A stretch of DNA of 64,000 nucleotides, from assembly GCA_002633005.1 (NCBI GenBank), contig NMRA01000410.1, positions 89,977 through 153,976 on the forward strand, written 5' to 3'. This document shows, one piece after another, positions 23,701 to 38,700 of this stretch. This stretch comes from Phoronis australis (Eukaryota; Phoronida; Phoronidae). The translations under genes and the position numbers were made by a program. The notes below the pieces were generated by a model. That model had not been told where the DNA came from and ran no database searches. It saw nothing but the letters and a program-made list of their open reading frames with translations. Position 1 is the stretch's first letter, and every line of letters begins with the position of its first letter.

Positions 23701-26700
23701 TGATGTATTACAGTGTACATATGTCTGCTAACATGTCAAGCCAACAGTCTGTGATGTATTATGGTGAAGTGAAAGACGTACAAACAACCACATAACGTAT
23801 CAACTTACACTTTCTTTCCTAACAAACTGCTTCTTCAGACAGGCAATCACAACTCCTTCTAGTTCTTTCGTTGACGTCTTCTGACCCTTGGAAACATGGT
23901 CGGTTATCTCTTTGCGACAGAACTTGGGTACGTCCAGGCGGCAGGCTTTGTGCAGTGCCGGGTTCAGCCGGAAGTCAGAGTGTTGAAGGATCAGCTTCTC
24001 GTCCACGACCTTGCGACACTTGGGGTCAAAACCATCGGAGTGCATAAACTGTTTCAGGCACGGGATCATGCCAGAAGCATCCTCATGCGAGCAGTGCAGC
24101 TGGAACACAGAGTTGCAGTGGTGTCACACTTATCATTATTGTACCAATAATCCTTAACAGCAGTATTTGCACACAAACTTATTCAAGCTTCACCAATATC
24201 ATTCAAGCTTGGCCGATATTCTGGGCCTACCATATTGAAGGTTCCACACATAACCTTGAAAGCAGCGAGGCAGATGGCTGTACTTCACTGCACTGACTAC
24301 ACTGCACAAGCTATGTAGTCACACACCAAAAGGATACCACCATGCTTGATGAGGGAAATCACTACAGACAATCAGTTCCAATTATGTTACTAACCAGAAA
24401 CTTTATCAACCTTGCAGAGTAATGTTATCCAAACTTAGAATTCAATGCTGATAAAGGCCACTGGCCCAACAAGCTGTTCCAGATATTTTGTCAAGTTTAA
24501 TTCACATTACTCATCAGAAGTCCTTTCAAGTGAGGAGCAAAAGAAATTCAAGCATGGAGAAAAATATCTAATGGGACGATGAAGAATTCAGCTTCACCAA
24601 CCTTGCTCAAAGTGCGCTAAACATATGGGATACACGTGTCTTACCTTGATCATCGTCTTACAGGTATGCATCAACGTGTAATCACCGCCTACCACATTCA
24701 CCTCCAGCCTCTATGTAGCAAAAAAGAGACATTACATCAGACTTAATGAGCATGTGCATACACACAGGAACACCATTGAGCAAAGTTCCACCCATGTACA
24801 CACAGTCAGGGCCATGATTGCCATATGAGACAAGGGTATGCAAATGCCGTGGGATGACTGGAAACGAAATTTAATTCAATGTTGTACATTTGTCTGTTCA
24901 GCTACAAGTCCAGCCTATAATTTTGAATGGTTTGTTCAATTCTGAACGCCCATGTTCAGGACTGGTGCACTCTGCTTCATGGCTATCACCTGATTTTTGA
25001 ATATCTTGATTAAATGATACGAGTGTTAAGCACACCCAAACATAGCTATCAGTAGGAAAATAGACGTGTTATTGTCTGGATTCAATCAGTAGAAATTCCA
25101 ACAAAACACGCGATCAGACTAATGCCAGGGCCCGCCTAATCTCTAAACTTGAAAATTGACCAATTTCATGGCATGCCTTGAGCGAACTTAGAAATTTGTA
25201 CTTGAATCATATAGCATAACTGGTTAAGTTTTGATTTTGAGTCGAGTCAGAGTTGAGAGATTAGAACCTGGACCCTTGTGTTTCCCACCCTTGATTATGT
25301 TGGGCTGGAGAGTTAAAGAAGTGCTAATGAGCATAACTGGGTGGATAGACTTTAGCAAAGAATGACAATAAGCACCATCAAAAAGATGTGATTGTTAACA
25401 GCAGTGCGAAAAGAACTAACTACTAACTTAAATGCTAGCCACAGTTTGAAGGCATGAGGATAATTTGGCATCACTTAATTTGAAATCTGTTCAAACTGCC
25501 AGAAAACAGCATGCTTTAAACTATTAACAGTCAAAGCTCTTCCGAGATCCTTAAAACAAAGTTAATAAGTCAACTAAAGACCAATATTTTGCAACAATTT
25601 GAAAACTTGATCGGCCAGCTACTTGTCAAGCAGACAAAAAATTAACAAGTCTAGGCATATGTGTGTGTTCACACAAACAAGTGTTTCTCCATTTTTGTTA
25701 AAGCTACTGAAAGCACAACCACCAGAGGACAGACTGCAACAGATTCTCCTCTAGCCAGACAATTTCCCCTATCCCTAAGCCAATAATAGCATTTGCTTAG
25801 GTCTCAGGTCCCCGATATCATTTACCAAATGAATGACAGTTGAAATTTGACAGCGTTTTTACGACAATAACACATTATTTAAACCAGGCATAAAGTTTAA
25901 AGTACACGCATGTCTTGGTGACACGCAAAATTGACGCGGTTCTTCCCATGATGTCCCACCTGCTTATCACTAGTAAAATGAGCATTTGTCTCAGCTATAG
26001 TGTTCGCAATATATAGCAGTCATATTTCAAATTGTCCTTGGCGTGTTTCCCCATCTGCTAATAGCAGACAAACAAGCATTTCTTCCTTTTCTGTTGAAGC
26101 TGGTCCCATTTGACACCTAAAGGTCGGACATTTTGCAGTCTTGCAGTCACCTAAGGCATTACCATTTTGTTGATCAAATTTGAACTCTCCCAAATTACCT
26201 CTTTCTTGAAAATGTGTACGTGACATTTATCTGACAGTTTCCTCTGGTTCTTCTTCAGACAGTGTTCCACCTAGAAAACAGGGCAGAGAATTAGTACAAC
26301 TAACTGTATTGATGACGCTTACAAAGGAAATAAGCTGCATTTTGCGCAATTAACACCCAACTGGACAATAACTGTTATTAGACAGGATATGTTGAAATGT
26401 AGAGTCGTAAGAGACAACGATAAGTTAACATCCAGAATACCATTACACGCACGATTTCTCACCACAAGGGATCCGTGACTAGCGTTAATGAGCGCACCTC
26501 AAATTACTGACTGATAGGTACATACAACAACATTTAAGAAGAGACATCAATACTGTATCCTTTTGTATTGTGAAGGACTAAAAGATAAAAAGTTGTAATA
26601 GCAATCAGCACACCAGAGCATTAAAATGTGTTACCTCTCCATTTTCAGCACCTTCATTCACCATGTCGCCACAAAATTTCTGAATATCCATATCACAGTT

Positions 26701-29700
26701 CTCCATCAGCTTGGCATCGAGGTTTACGGCTTCACCCTGAAAATGTAAAGAGCAGAAATAACACTGACGCAAAATCTTAGAGGGACACAAGTGAAGTGGC
26801 AGAAAACAAGATTTCATGCGGTCAACCTCATCGCCAAATTGAACCTGCAACCCTGCAGCCACAATCTAGCATTCTGCTGCTGGAGTTAAATTTCACTTGA
26901 TAAATGGTGGAGCATTTTAAGCAAATTTGACTGGTAAAGTCAACGGCCTCGATTTCAGCAAATGTTTGGCAGACAACAGAAACACAACAGATTATGTTGT
27001 TTAACATCTCTGGTCAAAACCAGTAACTTCACAAAGTACATCCCATCCAAGAAATAATCTCAAAAAAGAGTTTTTCAGCCGTAAAATTGATTATGTCCCT
27101 CTAAACAAGAAGTGTTATTGTGGAATGATGAAAAAAGAAGGGCGGAGGGAAGAGGAGGCATGACAGAACGGGAGAGAGGGGGAGGGAGTGTGGCAGTTGA
27201 CAAAGGAATGTCTAGTCTCCATTGTGGGTGAATGAACACTGGAAGGGGAGGAGACATGTTGTGGAAAGCATACAGATGAACACTGGAAGGAAGGGGAGAA
27301 ATAGAGTGAACACTGGAAGGGGGGAGAGAAAGTGGAGAATACAAACAAATTTAGACTGGAAGGAGGCAGACAAAGAATTAACAGTGGAAGGGGAGGAGAC
27401 AAGTGGAGAAAGCATAGGGAAGGTGAGGAAGGAATAATGAGCTGCGTGATTTAAGTCTTAACTGAGAGTCTCAATACTTTAAAGTACAGATTAAAATCTT
27501 ATCATTTTCCACCTCACGCGAATTTATGTACCAGGGTATGCACCAAATCGCTGATACGATGAACATGTAGTCAAGAGTGAAACATTTATTATCAACTCGC
27601 AAAGAATGACTTTTAAATAATAAAAAACAAAAACATGCGAAATATGACTTCAAATTGTTACTAAGACACAGTGCCTCATCACAGAGCACAGTGTGTGCAT
27701 ATGAAATACGACTTCAAATTGTTACCACAACAGGGTGCCTCATCTAAAAGTACAGTGTGAGCACATGAAGTACGACTCCCAATTGTTACCAAGACAGAGT
27801 GCTTCATCACGGAGCACAGTGTATAAATATGAAAACGGCTATGATCCTGGTCAACTGAAAATAATTGAAAAAGAAATACAACGAAAGACAACTGCATCAA
27901 AAATGATATTTTGATAGTGTACCTCATTCCACAGCACAGTATGCCCACATGAAATTATCAATGATCCAACTAAAACCAAGACCCATACAATTGATAGGAA
28001 ATGGCTGAAGCATTATGACCTACCAAAAGACTTACCTCTGTTAGTAACTCATACTTGAGCTGTTTCCGGCAGTTGATAGGAATTCGATGCGGTCGGTCCA
28101 TTATAGTGTCGTTGAAGACCAACTCGCTCAGACAGTAAACCACTTCCGCCCTGACACAAATGAACAGCATTAAATGTGTGACAAATACAAGTAGTATTGG
28201 GCATCATATCACCTATATAATAACATGGTGTTCAAACAAATTTGCAAATCCGACAAGATATTTACAAACTTTTAGCTCAGAAATGACTATTCTGCAACAC
28301 AGAAAAATCCATGACTTAAACACAACAATTCATTACGTTAAATGACTTTTCCATGACAAAAACACTCCATGACCTTTCCAGAGGAACTTCAAAACGAACC
28401 GTGAAGAAAATGGTATAATACATTACACGCCAAAAGTAATTAGACCAAATTATCCAGAAATCCCTGTCATGATGACTGAGTGGATGTCAAATTCATTGTC
28501 AGACTCATTGCCATGACCCACAATGAAAGGGAATTACATGCCGAAAAGTAGCTAAGTCGTTCTGTAGTTAGCTTTTTAATGCTAAAATAATGATAACTAC
28601 TCATTCTCCCTGTTAACAGACTTAGCTGTTGTAACGGGAAAACTTTATTTTGTCTGATTAAACTGTCATGTGCTGACAATAGTTACCAGCTAGTGTGAAA
28701 AAGTTATGTTTTCTTTTTACAAAGAGTGCATACTTATTGGTGAGCTGCTTCTTAGACTTGCAGTGTCTCGTGGCTGGATCCTTGCAAGCTTTCTTGAATT
28801 TGTAACTGAACGTGAAGTCCTTCGACGTGATCTGCAAAACCAGGAATTATTAAAAATCTCAGTTCATCAAGGACACATTACTACCGATGGTTAAATTGAG
28901 CAGGAACTTACAGTGATACTGCCCCTTTAAGTACAGCATAAACATGGAAATCCTGAAAATGCTGGTTTCAAAGCATTCCATACCATGATAACTGCTGACC
29001 ACTCACAGGTTTCCTAACTGAGCAGGGGAAGTGAGACAACTCGCCTCTTTGTTGCATGACCTTCTCAAGGTCTTTTGCCTTGAATGCGGAAAACCAACAT
29101 GAGGTCTTACAAACTTTACGTCACCTACCGCCGTTCAGTAACTTGTCTTTTAACTCATATTTTACCATTGAACCATCTATTTGGGGATGGAAGTCATATT
29201 CGCCGATTTAGCATCGCGAACTACTCATGCTAAAACCATCGTCGGAATATAATTGATTGACTGATTAACTGCTACCAACTTGGTTTATTCGAGTTTGAAG
29301 TTGGCAACTTCAGTTTGACCCAATCAGCATTGCACGCTACTTAAAGTGTGCAAAAAGGGAAGTTCAGTGTCACAGCAAATCTATACCGTGAAATCCTGTC
29401 AATCACTGTCTTACCAGCTGATGATGCTCAATTCCACACGCACATTTATTGTCCATAGCCGGGTCATTCTTGTGATCAATCAGACACTCCATTATGTCTT
29501 CTGGCTCAGCGCCCTCTAGCTTGTTCTAGAGAAAAACAAGGCAAACTTAAATGCAATAATATACCAGCCACCAGGTTGCGTGACCAGCTTGAACACAAGT
29601 CGGCTTACCAAGATCTGCCAAACAACATGCTGGGAAAATCCCATTTCACGTGACTAATGAAAAAATAGTTCAGCCTAAAATGAATTTAAGAGTATGAGAC

Positions 29701-32700
29701 ACAGAAAAAAAGAAGCACAGTCATAAAAACCAGAAATCATCACTTGTCATTGCTTTTGATGCCTAAACTTACCAGATGTCATAACTTTTCATTTGAAAAT
29801 ACCACAAGTGATAAAATGTGGAGATAACTCTGACAAATAATCAGTACAGATAACAAATGCTAATGCTAGCTGGATGACACAGTGGATCTGTAAGGAAATC
29901 AATGTCGGGTATTCTCTCAACATGAACATCTCCCAACTTTCATTATCATTCATTAACCAGTTTGAAGAATAGCAAGGTGGGTGCCTAAAGACACAAAAGT
30001 AATAAAATATGGGCACTAGGGAGCACAAAGTACGTAAAATTCATGAAAAAACTGGGTAGGTTTCATCGCTTCCTTCATAGAATCAAAGTTATTTGCCAGA
30101 ATTCATGAAGATATACCAAGGAATTTGGTGGATGAGGCATACGCAAAGAAAACCTGAATTGCCACAAAGGGATGCCACTGTAGCCCAAATCATCCCGAAA
30201 TGTGCTGCAGTTAAGCCCTGCTTATTTGAAACATACAAAAACCAAATTTCATGAAGTTCCATCACAGAACTGGGTAAATATTGAGGCAAAGACAAAATAA
30301 TGAAATTAATACTAGGGGGCACCACAGAATTCAGATTCGTCCAAAAATCAACATCAGCCATGGTCAACCGAATTCGAATACATTTATTTTCTGAAATTTC
30401 ATGATCCTTCATTATACAAACGGTTTGGCCAACACAAAGACAGACGCCAAAATCAAAGCTTGATATAACAATGACCACTGTCTAAGGGATGCAGATAGAG
30501 AAGAATTCTTTATCATCTCAATATTAACATCTTTGTCAAATTTCATAAAAGTCTATCAATGTTTAGAAGATACAGCAGCGAACGTCTGATGTACAACACT
30601 TATACAGAGATAACGGTAAAATGATCCCACATACAGTACAAGTCAAAACTAGTCAGGCAAAATGACCTGGAATTCCTCGTCTTGTCAGCTGAGAGCAAGT
30701 GGAATCAAGACAGCCAAATGCAAGAAGCATTCACCATTACAGTAACTAGATCGACCTGTCACAACAGCTCATTGTGATGGTCTGATAACTTTTGGCGCAT
30801 AAAAAATAAAAAGTATGGACCGTTTACAAGTGTCAACTTTGTCTACACTGCTCGTTTCAGAGCTTATACGAAATGGCACCTGTATTCAAATTGAAGTGTT
30901 ATGACGCACCTTGCAGAATTTCTCCAACATAGGCATGCACGCCGACATCAACTTCCTGTCCAACACTGGATCTTCGTCCTCGTCGGTGATGAACTCGCCA
31001 ACTTTTGTCCGACATACCTCGGTCAGCTTTTCCAAGTTTTCTTCCAGGCACTCCATCTCCTGCAACAGTGTGCATAAAGGAAAGAGATCAACAGTTTACA
31101 GTGAATAAAGGAAAGAGTTCAACAGTTTGCAGTGAATAAAGGAAAGAGATTAACAGTTTGCAGTGAATAAAGGAAAGAGATCAACAGTTTGCAGTGAATA
31201 AAGGAAAGAGATCAACAGTTTGCAGTGAATAAAGGCAAATGTTCAACAAGTACAGCAGTGTAAAATGGCACTGAAGTAGTTACACACCACATTGATGAAT
31301 CATCACTGGTACACTTCAACACATGTTGCAAAAGAAAATGACAAGACTAGTCGAATAATCACTTAAGATCTCAAACTGCCAAACTGTAGTTGTTAACTTT
31401 AGAATGCAGAGAGAAAGTGAATGATGTCAATCCATTCCTCAGAAAAATGCTTGGGTCAAGTTTAGCCACCGGGGAGAACTGCAGTGGTTAGTTAGCCACA
31501 ATTGTTTCAGAAATGGGGACATTTTCCTTAACATTCATGAAAACGTGGCTTACTAAGCCCAATTTAAGGACTATTTACTGAAATCTTTAATGCAAATGTG
31601 GCTAACAGGAACCTCCAATAACAAGATATCTATTAGTCATTTAGATTAGAAATTTGACGGGCTTTTAATTAAATGTGTTATGGTGAGTAAAGAGTATTAA
31701 CTCACAGCGCCTTTCTCTTGATGTTCATCCCCAGAGCAGTACATGGCAAGATCTTTCATGCAAGCGTCCTCAATCTCTGGTTCAAGGTCAATGCTAGCAG
31801 TTCGTTCACGCATAACACGGCGGACTTCTGCTAAACATTGGCGGGAGGACAACTTCTGTAACCAAGAATAGAAACCATCCAATAGAAATGCTGCTTTCTG
31901 TAGACTCGAAACTTAGAATGGTTTCTGAATAATTTGGTACAGCCATCTAAAATGTTGCAAGACTTTCGCAAAAGTACCCTAGGTGTCACTTTAGAGTGTT
32001 AACAAAAGTCTGTGCAGACGGCAACATAAATCAGAAAAATTTGACTTTAAAAGGCATAACATTATAATCATAACCAGAACACTGAACCAAATCAAAAACT
32101 ATTAACCTTATCTTTGGCTTTATTATGGAGACACGAAAGGACTAGAGGACCACGTTCTGCAGTAGGCTTCTGCTCATCAAAGTCATCTTCGTGAAGACAT
32201 CCCAAGGCAATGGCATCTTTACGGCACTGGCGGTACAGCTTCTTGTCCAATCTGTTTGAGACACAAAACCACAAAAATATATCATCGTGTAGACAAGAAC
32301 ACTTTAGTCTACGTAGGACTTCATCGACAAGAATGTGTATTGAGCCAAATATGTAATAAACTATGGAGTCTCAACTCTGCAAAAGTATTTATTTTCAGAG
32401 AGTGGAAAGTCTGCAGAATTCGATTCTTTACCAATATCAATCTGACATTAAATGGGTCACGGGACCATGTAAATAAACTGTGATCAGCTGATTTCAATGG
32501 GCACCTGCCTTACACGTACATAAGAGAGTCCGCTCCAAACACTTTTGACAAGCGCAGATGCTCAACCAGAGGCTGCCCGTCATGCATGGCTAGTTACATA
32601 GATACAGACAACAGCTTACCTGAACTCTCTGGCCATGAAGTACTGTACATCCAACAGTACCTCTACACACTCGTCATTCATTTCCTTGTTGTCAAGGTTA

Positions 32701-35700
32701 TCCATCAGACAGGCAAGACCTCTGAAAACAGAGAACAGTAAACATGAGTGCTCCAAAGCAGCTGTGTGAATGAACTTTGTCAAGAAATAAACTTCTCAGT
32801 GCTTAAAAGTTCTGGACGAATGACCACCAAGCTTAACTTGAGATCGATTTGAAAAATGACTTATCGATTTACATCGAATTTGAAAGTTAACATGAAGTTG
32901 CCATGCAGTAGGTCAGTACTTGTATCTGCAGTAAAGCCCTAGTCAAACCTCAGGGTCAAATTGAGACAATTTACAATCCCCTATACACATAGAGAAACAC
33001 TGTAGAGTTGAGTGCTAATTTGATAGACAACAAATAATGCAAATGCGTGTTCACAGACAAGAGTGATAGGAAGATTTGTTTGTCATCTATGAGTTAACTG
33101 GATACACACAGGGTGTAGAAAAATGACTTGATTGTTGAAAGCTATGTTAAATGACTGCAAATAAAAAGTACCGCTCAACTCTGGCAAGATTTAAATGTGC
33201 CAACAATAAACTAGCATTCGAGACTGGAAGACAAACAGGATTACTGAGGGATGAATGTGTTCGATCAAATTCTTTCGGAAGAGGAAAGGCATTATTTATT
33301 TGACATTGCGTAGCCACCTGGCTCCTCCTACTGAGGAGTGATGACAGACTAGTTCCCTTTGCCAGTGATCAACTGCAAGGTTCTGGCTAATGAGTCAGGC
33401 AACTTAAATCTGACTCCTCCGTGTTTACTCAAAGAGGGGTTCTTGGCTTTAATCCAGATAGACTCTCTGACAACTCTCTCAGATTTAAGTTGTCTGAATC
33501 ATAGTACGGGACCTTGCAGTTGTTGTCTGTGAACACTGGCACAGACCCTCTCCTTTAAGGAGTCACTGTCCTTGGCAGGTTGCATGAAACAGTCCCAGTC
33601 TCAACTATGTTCCCTAAATTTGTGCTAGCAATCATTTATCATTTCCTATGTTATTTTATATTCATTAAATTACTAAGTCAACTTTAAGCTCTGAAGTATA
33701 CAGGGAGTGTAACCTGCATCAAAATCTTAATATTTCTGAAAATAAATAGGGACCTTTCCATGACACGCCCCTAATTTAAGGACCAAGTCTATACATCCTT
33801 TCATTTAAATAAGGACTCACGCCTCCAGATCTAACATTAAAAATGTAAAAGAGAAGCTCATACTGGCGATAAAGTGATATAGAAAAATAACATTGGTGAG
33901 TAAACAAAGTCCACACATGTGCAAAAGATTTAGGGAATAATGTAGATTCCCTTTCGGAAATGTTTGATGCAACTGCTTGTCATAGTCATTTATGGCCCAC
34001 ATTCATACTACTCACTCGCCAGTTCCTTGCTCCTCTTTACAAATACGTCTGGCCACATCGCCGCACGCTTCAGCAATAGCTGGGTCAATGGAGAAATCAC
34101 TATCTGGATCGGCCTCGTCTATCAGCTCCATAAGCTGAAGTGAATGAAGACAGGGCACACAGTTAACACTCCCTTGAAGGACTTGTGGTTTGTAAATGAA
34201 ACTATAACTTAGCAACCAACTAGTTATGACACTGCAAGGGTTTGACAGCCCCTTTTCAAGAATTATTTTTTGGAAGTGTGACCTGCACCACTAGCGCATC
34301 AAAATGTTTCAGAGTTCCACACCGTAGGGTTCAGCGTGGGTCTACTGAAACATTCACGTCTTGTAACAACACTAGAATGCATTGCACACCAACACAACCA
34401 ATGAGGGTGATGTGTTTAAATTACCTACGTGTCCTGTCTACTTCTACTATAAGCCAGAAGTAATAGGAATCCCTGCCTAAATATTTATGAAGGTCAACAT
34501 GTTTAAATGCCCTATGACATACAAGCTGTTAAACCCAGAGATGTTCCGATTGATCTGTAGATTTCAGTGTGTGCGGGTCAACTGACCATTACACACTTGA
34601 CCCCAGTCTTCTGGACTACTGCAGAAGAACCTGATCACAATGCCAAAGGCTATTTTTATCAAAACGAACAGTGCCCACCTCGGCTTTGCAATTGCTCGAT
34701 ATGAGTGTGCCTTCGGCAAACTTGTTTTTGCTTGGCCTGGCCAGTGCCATGAGACAATGCAGCGTCTTGCCATTGCGCTGCATTCCCTTGCAGTGCTTAG
34801 AGATTTCCGTGTGACATTCACTGACAATGTGAGGACTGATTTGGTAGTCTTCCAACAAACTCTTCTGCCAGTCCTGGATCTCTTGACGACACTGGGGTTG
34901 GATTTGGTGACCTGCAAAACAAGGCACGGAATTTCAAAATGAAAATTAAAGGCACATTCTTCTTTATTCACCACCTGAATGCAAACCGGGCTACTCAAGC
35001 AGGCATAATAGAAGCTTGGCCCATTTCACAGCATCTTGCACTTCGTCAATAGATTAGTACAACAAACACTGGCATCATCAATTCTCCTTATTACGAGCAT
35101 TGTTCTAATTTCCCTTTAGTGGAACAGGGAAATTACCGAATAAGCAATGACTCCAGTCTGAAATAAATTGCAATATCATACATTAATTCGAGTGATTTTT
35201 GAAAATATTTGGCTTCTGAAACTGAATTTCTCCTGAAATGTTAGGCTGGGATTATTTACTTCATGAAATAAGATCCATTAAAAATTACCCAATAATGATG
35301 TAATTGGATAAGTTTGTCGACCAGAATTTCAATCAGGATGGACGTGTCCACCTTATTGTATTCACCATAGTGTGCGAGACATAATGCAGGACAAAAGACT
35401 GTGCAAACACTTAACAATGGACTAGACCGACACCTGGACTTGGAAACCACTGATGTCTGGAGTTGAAACCAAACAAGATATTTGTAGTGATGCCTCAAAT
35501 CAACGATAAAAGACATGACAGAAACAGAATCCAGAAAAAGTATGCCTACCTCTTTCCACAGCCTTTTCAAGACAGACCAAAGCAGCTGCCATGCGACCCT
35601 GTTTGAAGGCAGGCTGCGCAGAGCCTAGCTTGTTGCAACCATAGTTGCGGATGTCCTGTTTGCAGGTGTCCAGAAATGTGTAACTAACTTTGTAGTCTTC

Positions 35701-38700
35701 TTGAATCAATGTCTGCCTTGCAGTTAGCTTTTCCATACACTGTAACATTAAACCAAGGCAATTCACATATCTATGGTAATAATAGCTACAACAACACTGA
35801 GTTGATCAGATGCATTGACTTGTACATTCAAATGAGTGGAAATTAGTGGACATGCTACATTTTTATCTCAGTGAGTCACAGTGACTCAACTTCTTTTTCT
35901 AATTAGGCAAACAGTAAAAATCCTATATTACTGCATTCCACTCCACTTCACTTAAGGCTTAGAATTTAATTTTTGATTTTAATCTCACCAGCATATTTTA
36001 CTTCATTTGAAACAGCTTAAAACAAATAGACGCATATCAGTGTATCTCACTTGAAAGTTTACAAGCACTAAGTTCAGCAAAACCACAGGCATTTCGCCTC
36101 TCAGCCTGAGCTGTCTGGTCTGGAAATGTTCACTAACTTAGGACAAAGCATGGCATACAAGTGGTGTTCTATTTTCTCATTTACAGAAATTTGTACCAAC
36201 AAAACTGTATTTGAGCATTTAGGACACCAAATTTGCAGATTTTCAGTAAATTTTCAGATTTTCGCGTAAAGACCAAACATTGAAAATTCTAACTTTTTAG
36301 CACATTAGCGTGTTGAAATTGTGTTCAGATGTTACTTTTCCTAGTTACTTACCTTTGAAACAGTTTTTAAAATACACGTAGTGATTTGACCACCAATTCT
36401 CAGAATTATCTAAGGTGTTTCGTTGAGGGACGATGTGCTAGCAGTAGTGAAAAGATCCAGTTAATCAATAGAAAAGTTCCTTACTGAAGTTAAATAATTA
36501 TGCAAATACTTGCTGCAATGGTAATATATACCGTGAATGGTGATAAGTTGCATACACGACAAACAGTTCATTGTTTCAAAAGTTGTGCTCGTTTTTTAAT
36601 GCAAAAACATATCTGCAAAAAGAGATTTTAACGTAGCAAGCCAGCACCTTACACACAGCGAAACTGACTATACCTCAGTGCTCATTTTCTCATTCATCTT
36701 GTGTTTGTAGAGACACTTGAACACTTTGCCGTTGCCAGCCTTTGTGTCCTTACAGAACAGTTCGCGGTCCTCTCGACAGGCATAATAGAGCGGCCTGTCC
36801 AAGTTGTAGTCGTTGGCCTGCAGTTCAGCAACACGCAGCACGGCGAGTTGACATTCCTTTTCCAATTCACTGTAATGCTTTTCAAGACAAGCCACAGTCC
36901 TCCCTTGCTGATGTACGCTCTGGAAAATAGTGGCATGTATGAATGCATTGGTAAGTCTGTACGCCTGCAGATGGAGGCACTTAATACAGACTGGATTCTT
37001 AGTATTTTTAAACAAAGAGCATATTTGTCAATTGACAACATATCCACCCTGCTGCATCTCATCCCTTCACTAGTAAGCTGATGAACTTGTTTCGTGGTTT
37101 TATTTGCACGTTTTATGTAGTGTTCAAACTTGAGGGCGTTTTTGCAATATGGTGTAATTTATATTATCGTGATGGAGCACGCATGTGTCCGCTGGACACA
37201 AAAAAATTGTTGAAGCTCTTGTCAATGTCCAAATCGTACATTCCTTTGGTTTCTGCTAATGCCAGTCCTAACACCTCACTTGAAGGTCGCATGTTCACCA
37301 GTTCTTTGGGAACCTTGAGCTCATGATTTTGTCGATCGAATTTGAATCCTGCGCATACTTAAACGAAAATAGCTGAGTTCAAGCATCGGAGCAGATTCCA
37401 GTAGAAGCACATAGGCCTGAACATACAGACTTGCATGTACAGTACAGAATAAATGTGAGAACAAACTAAGTTCGCCCGCTCAAACACTTGCTGACAAAAT
37501 TCTAAAAACCCAAGACCTGTAAAAATTTCCCACGTAAAAATAATACCTTATCATTAACATCCAAACGGCCACAATTCCTCAATTTAACGTCTTTTTCACA
37601 CTTTGTGATGAATGGTGACAGAAGACGATAGTCGCTGAAGATGATGGACGCCATCTTGTTCAGGAACTGTTGGCAGTTCCTGTCCTTAGTCACGTTCATC
37701 TTTTTCCCGACCAGGCAGGCGACAACGTGCCCTTTATACTTGTTGTCTTTACATTCAGCAAACTTAAAAACAGAAACGTCTCCGATGAGTCAACATACCT
37801 ACTGTAGAGGATTTTAAGATGCGTTTTCCTTCCACTTCATTCTCAAATCAAAAAATATGCTAACTATGGTGATTCTTCACTTATGTCCCACAATGTTACG
37901 GATGACAAAATATTTACCAAGTGCCGTTTTTGAATTGTCTTACGCTCATTTTGTTAAGAAATGTTACTATGTCAGTCATACTGTGTCCTAAGAGGTGAAC
38001 AATTACTGTAAATCACACAGGTTTTCCGTGTCACCATAGCTTTGCTTTCAACATTCAGTTGAAGTTGAAAAACGATGTCTGACTGAAATGAAGCAGTTAA
38101 ATTTTCTGAGGCATTGTCGACTCATTAATGGCCTGAATAGTCTTTGTGGCAAAGGAAATGAAGTCTTACCGTTGTAGAAAAAAAAATTCCAGTATCACTT
38201 TTGTTGGGATAAGTGCCTTAGTTTTGATTTGATTTTTGGGATGGCATAACTGGTGGAACTGTGACTTTAAAATGGAAGAAGGTAACCATCTTGGATGCTA
38301 CATTTATCAAAAGCGTGAATCCTGGGTTGTTTTGGAGATGCATTGTTCCACGTTTAATTACTGTACCATATACACGAATGTGACATGGATGGCACAACAA
38401 GCATTTTCTTTCTGCATTCACTTCTATAGAGCAAACACAACCTCTTAATTGCTATTGATCACAGTCAATGTTGGCCATTTGTGTTTGCTCAAAGGGGATG
38501 AATGCAGAACCAAGATGTGAGCCTTGTGCTTGGCCATTTACGCCACTTTCTATAACTTGATGGACAGTAAATGAATTTCAAGGGAACACTAATCAACATG
38601 AAAAAATGACTCTTCACCATAATCGGGAACCTGTACTTTTACTACTTCAGCGTTGGCCAACCGGAAATGAAATCGACGATCTTCCAACACGCTGAGGTTT

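Noticed and set aside
27075-27415. Ser/Pro-rich minus-strand open frames
   Set aside because: Translation of a purine-rich minisatellite in several frames; low complexity, inside a GLG1 intron.
34564-37081. Long open frames overlapping GLG1 exons in other frames and on the plus strand
   Set aside because: Shadow frames of cysteine-rich coding exons; only the minus-strand frame matches GLG1 and splices correctly.
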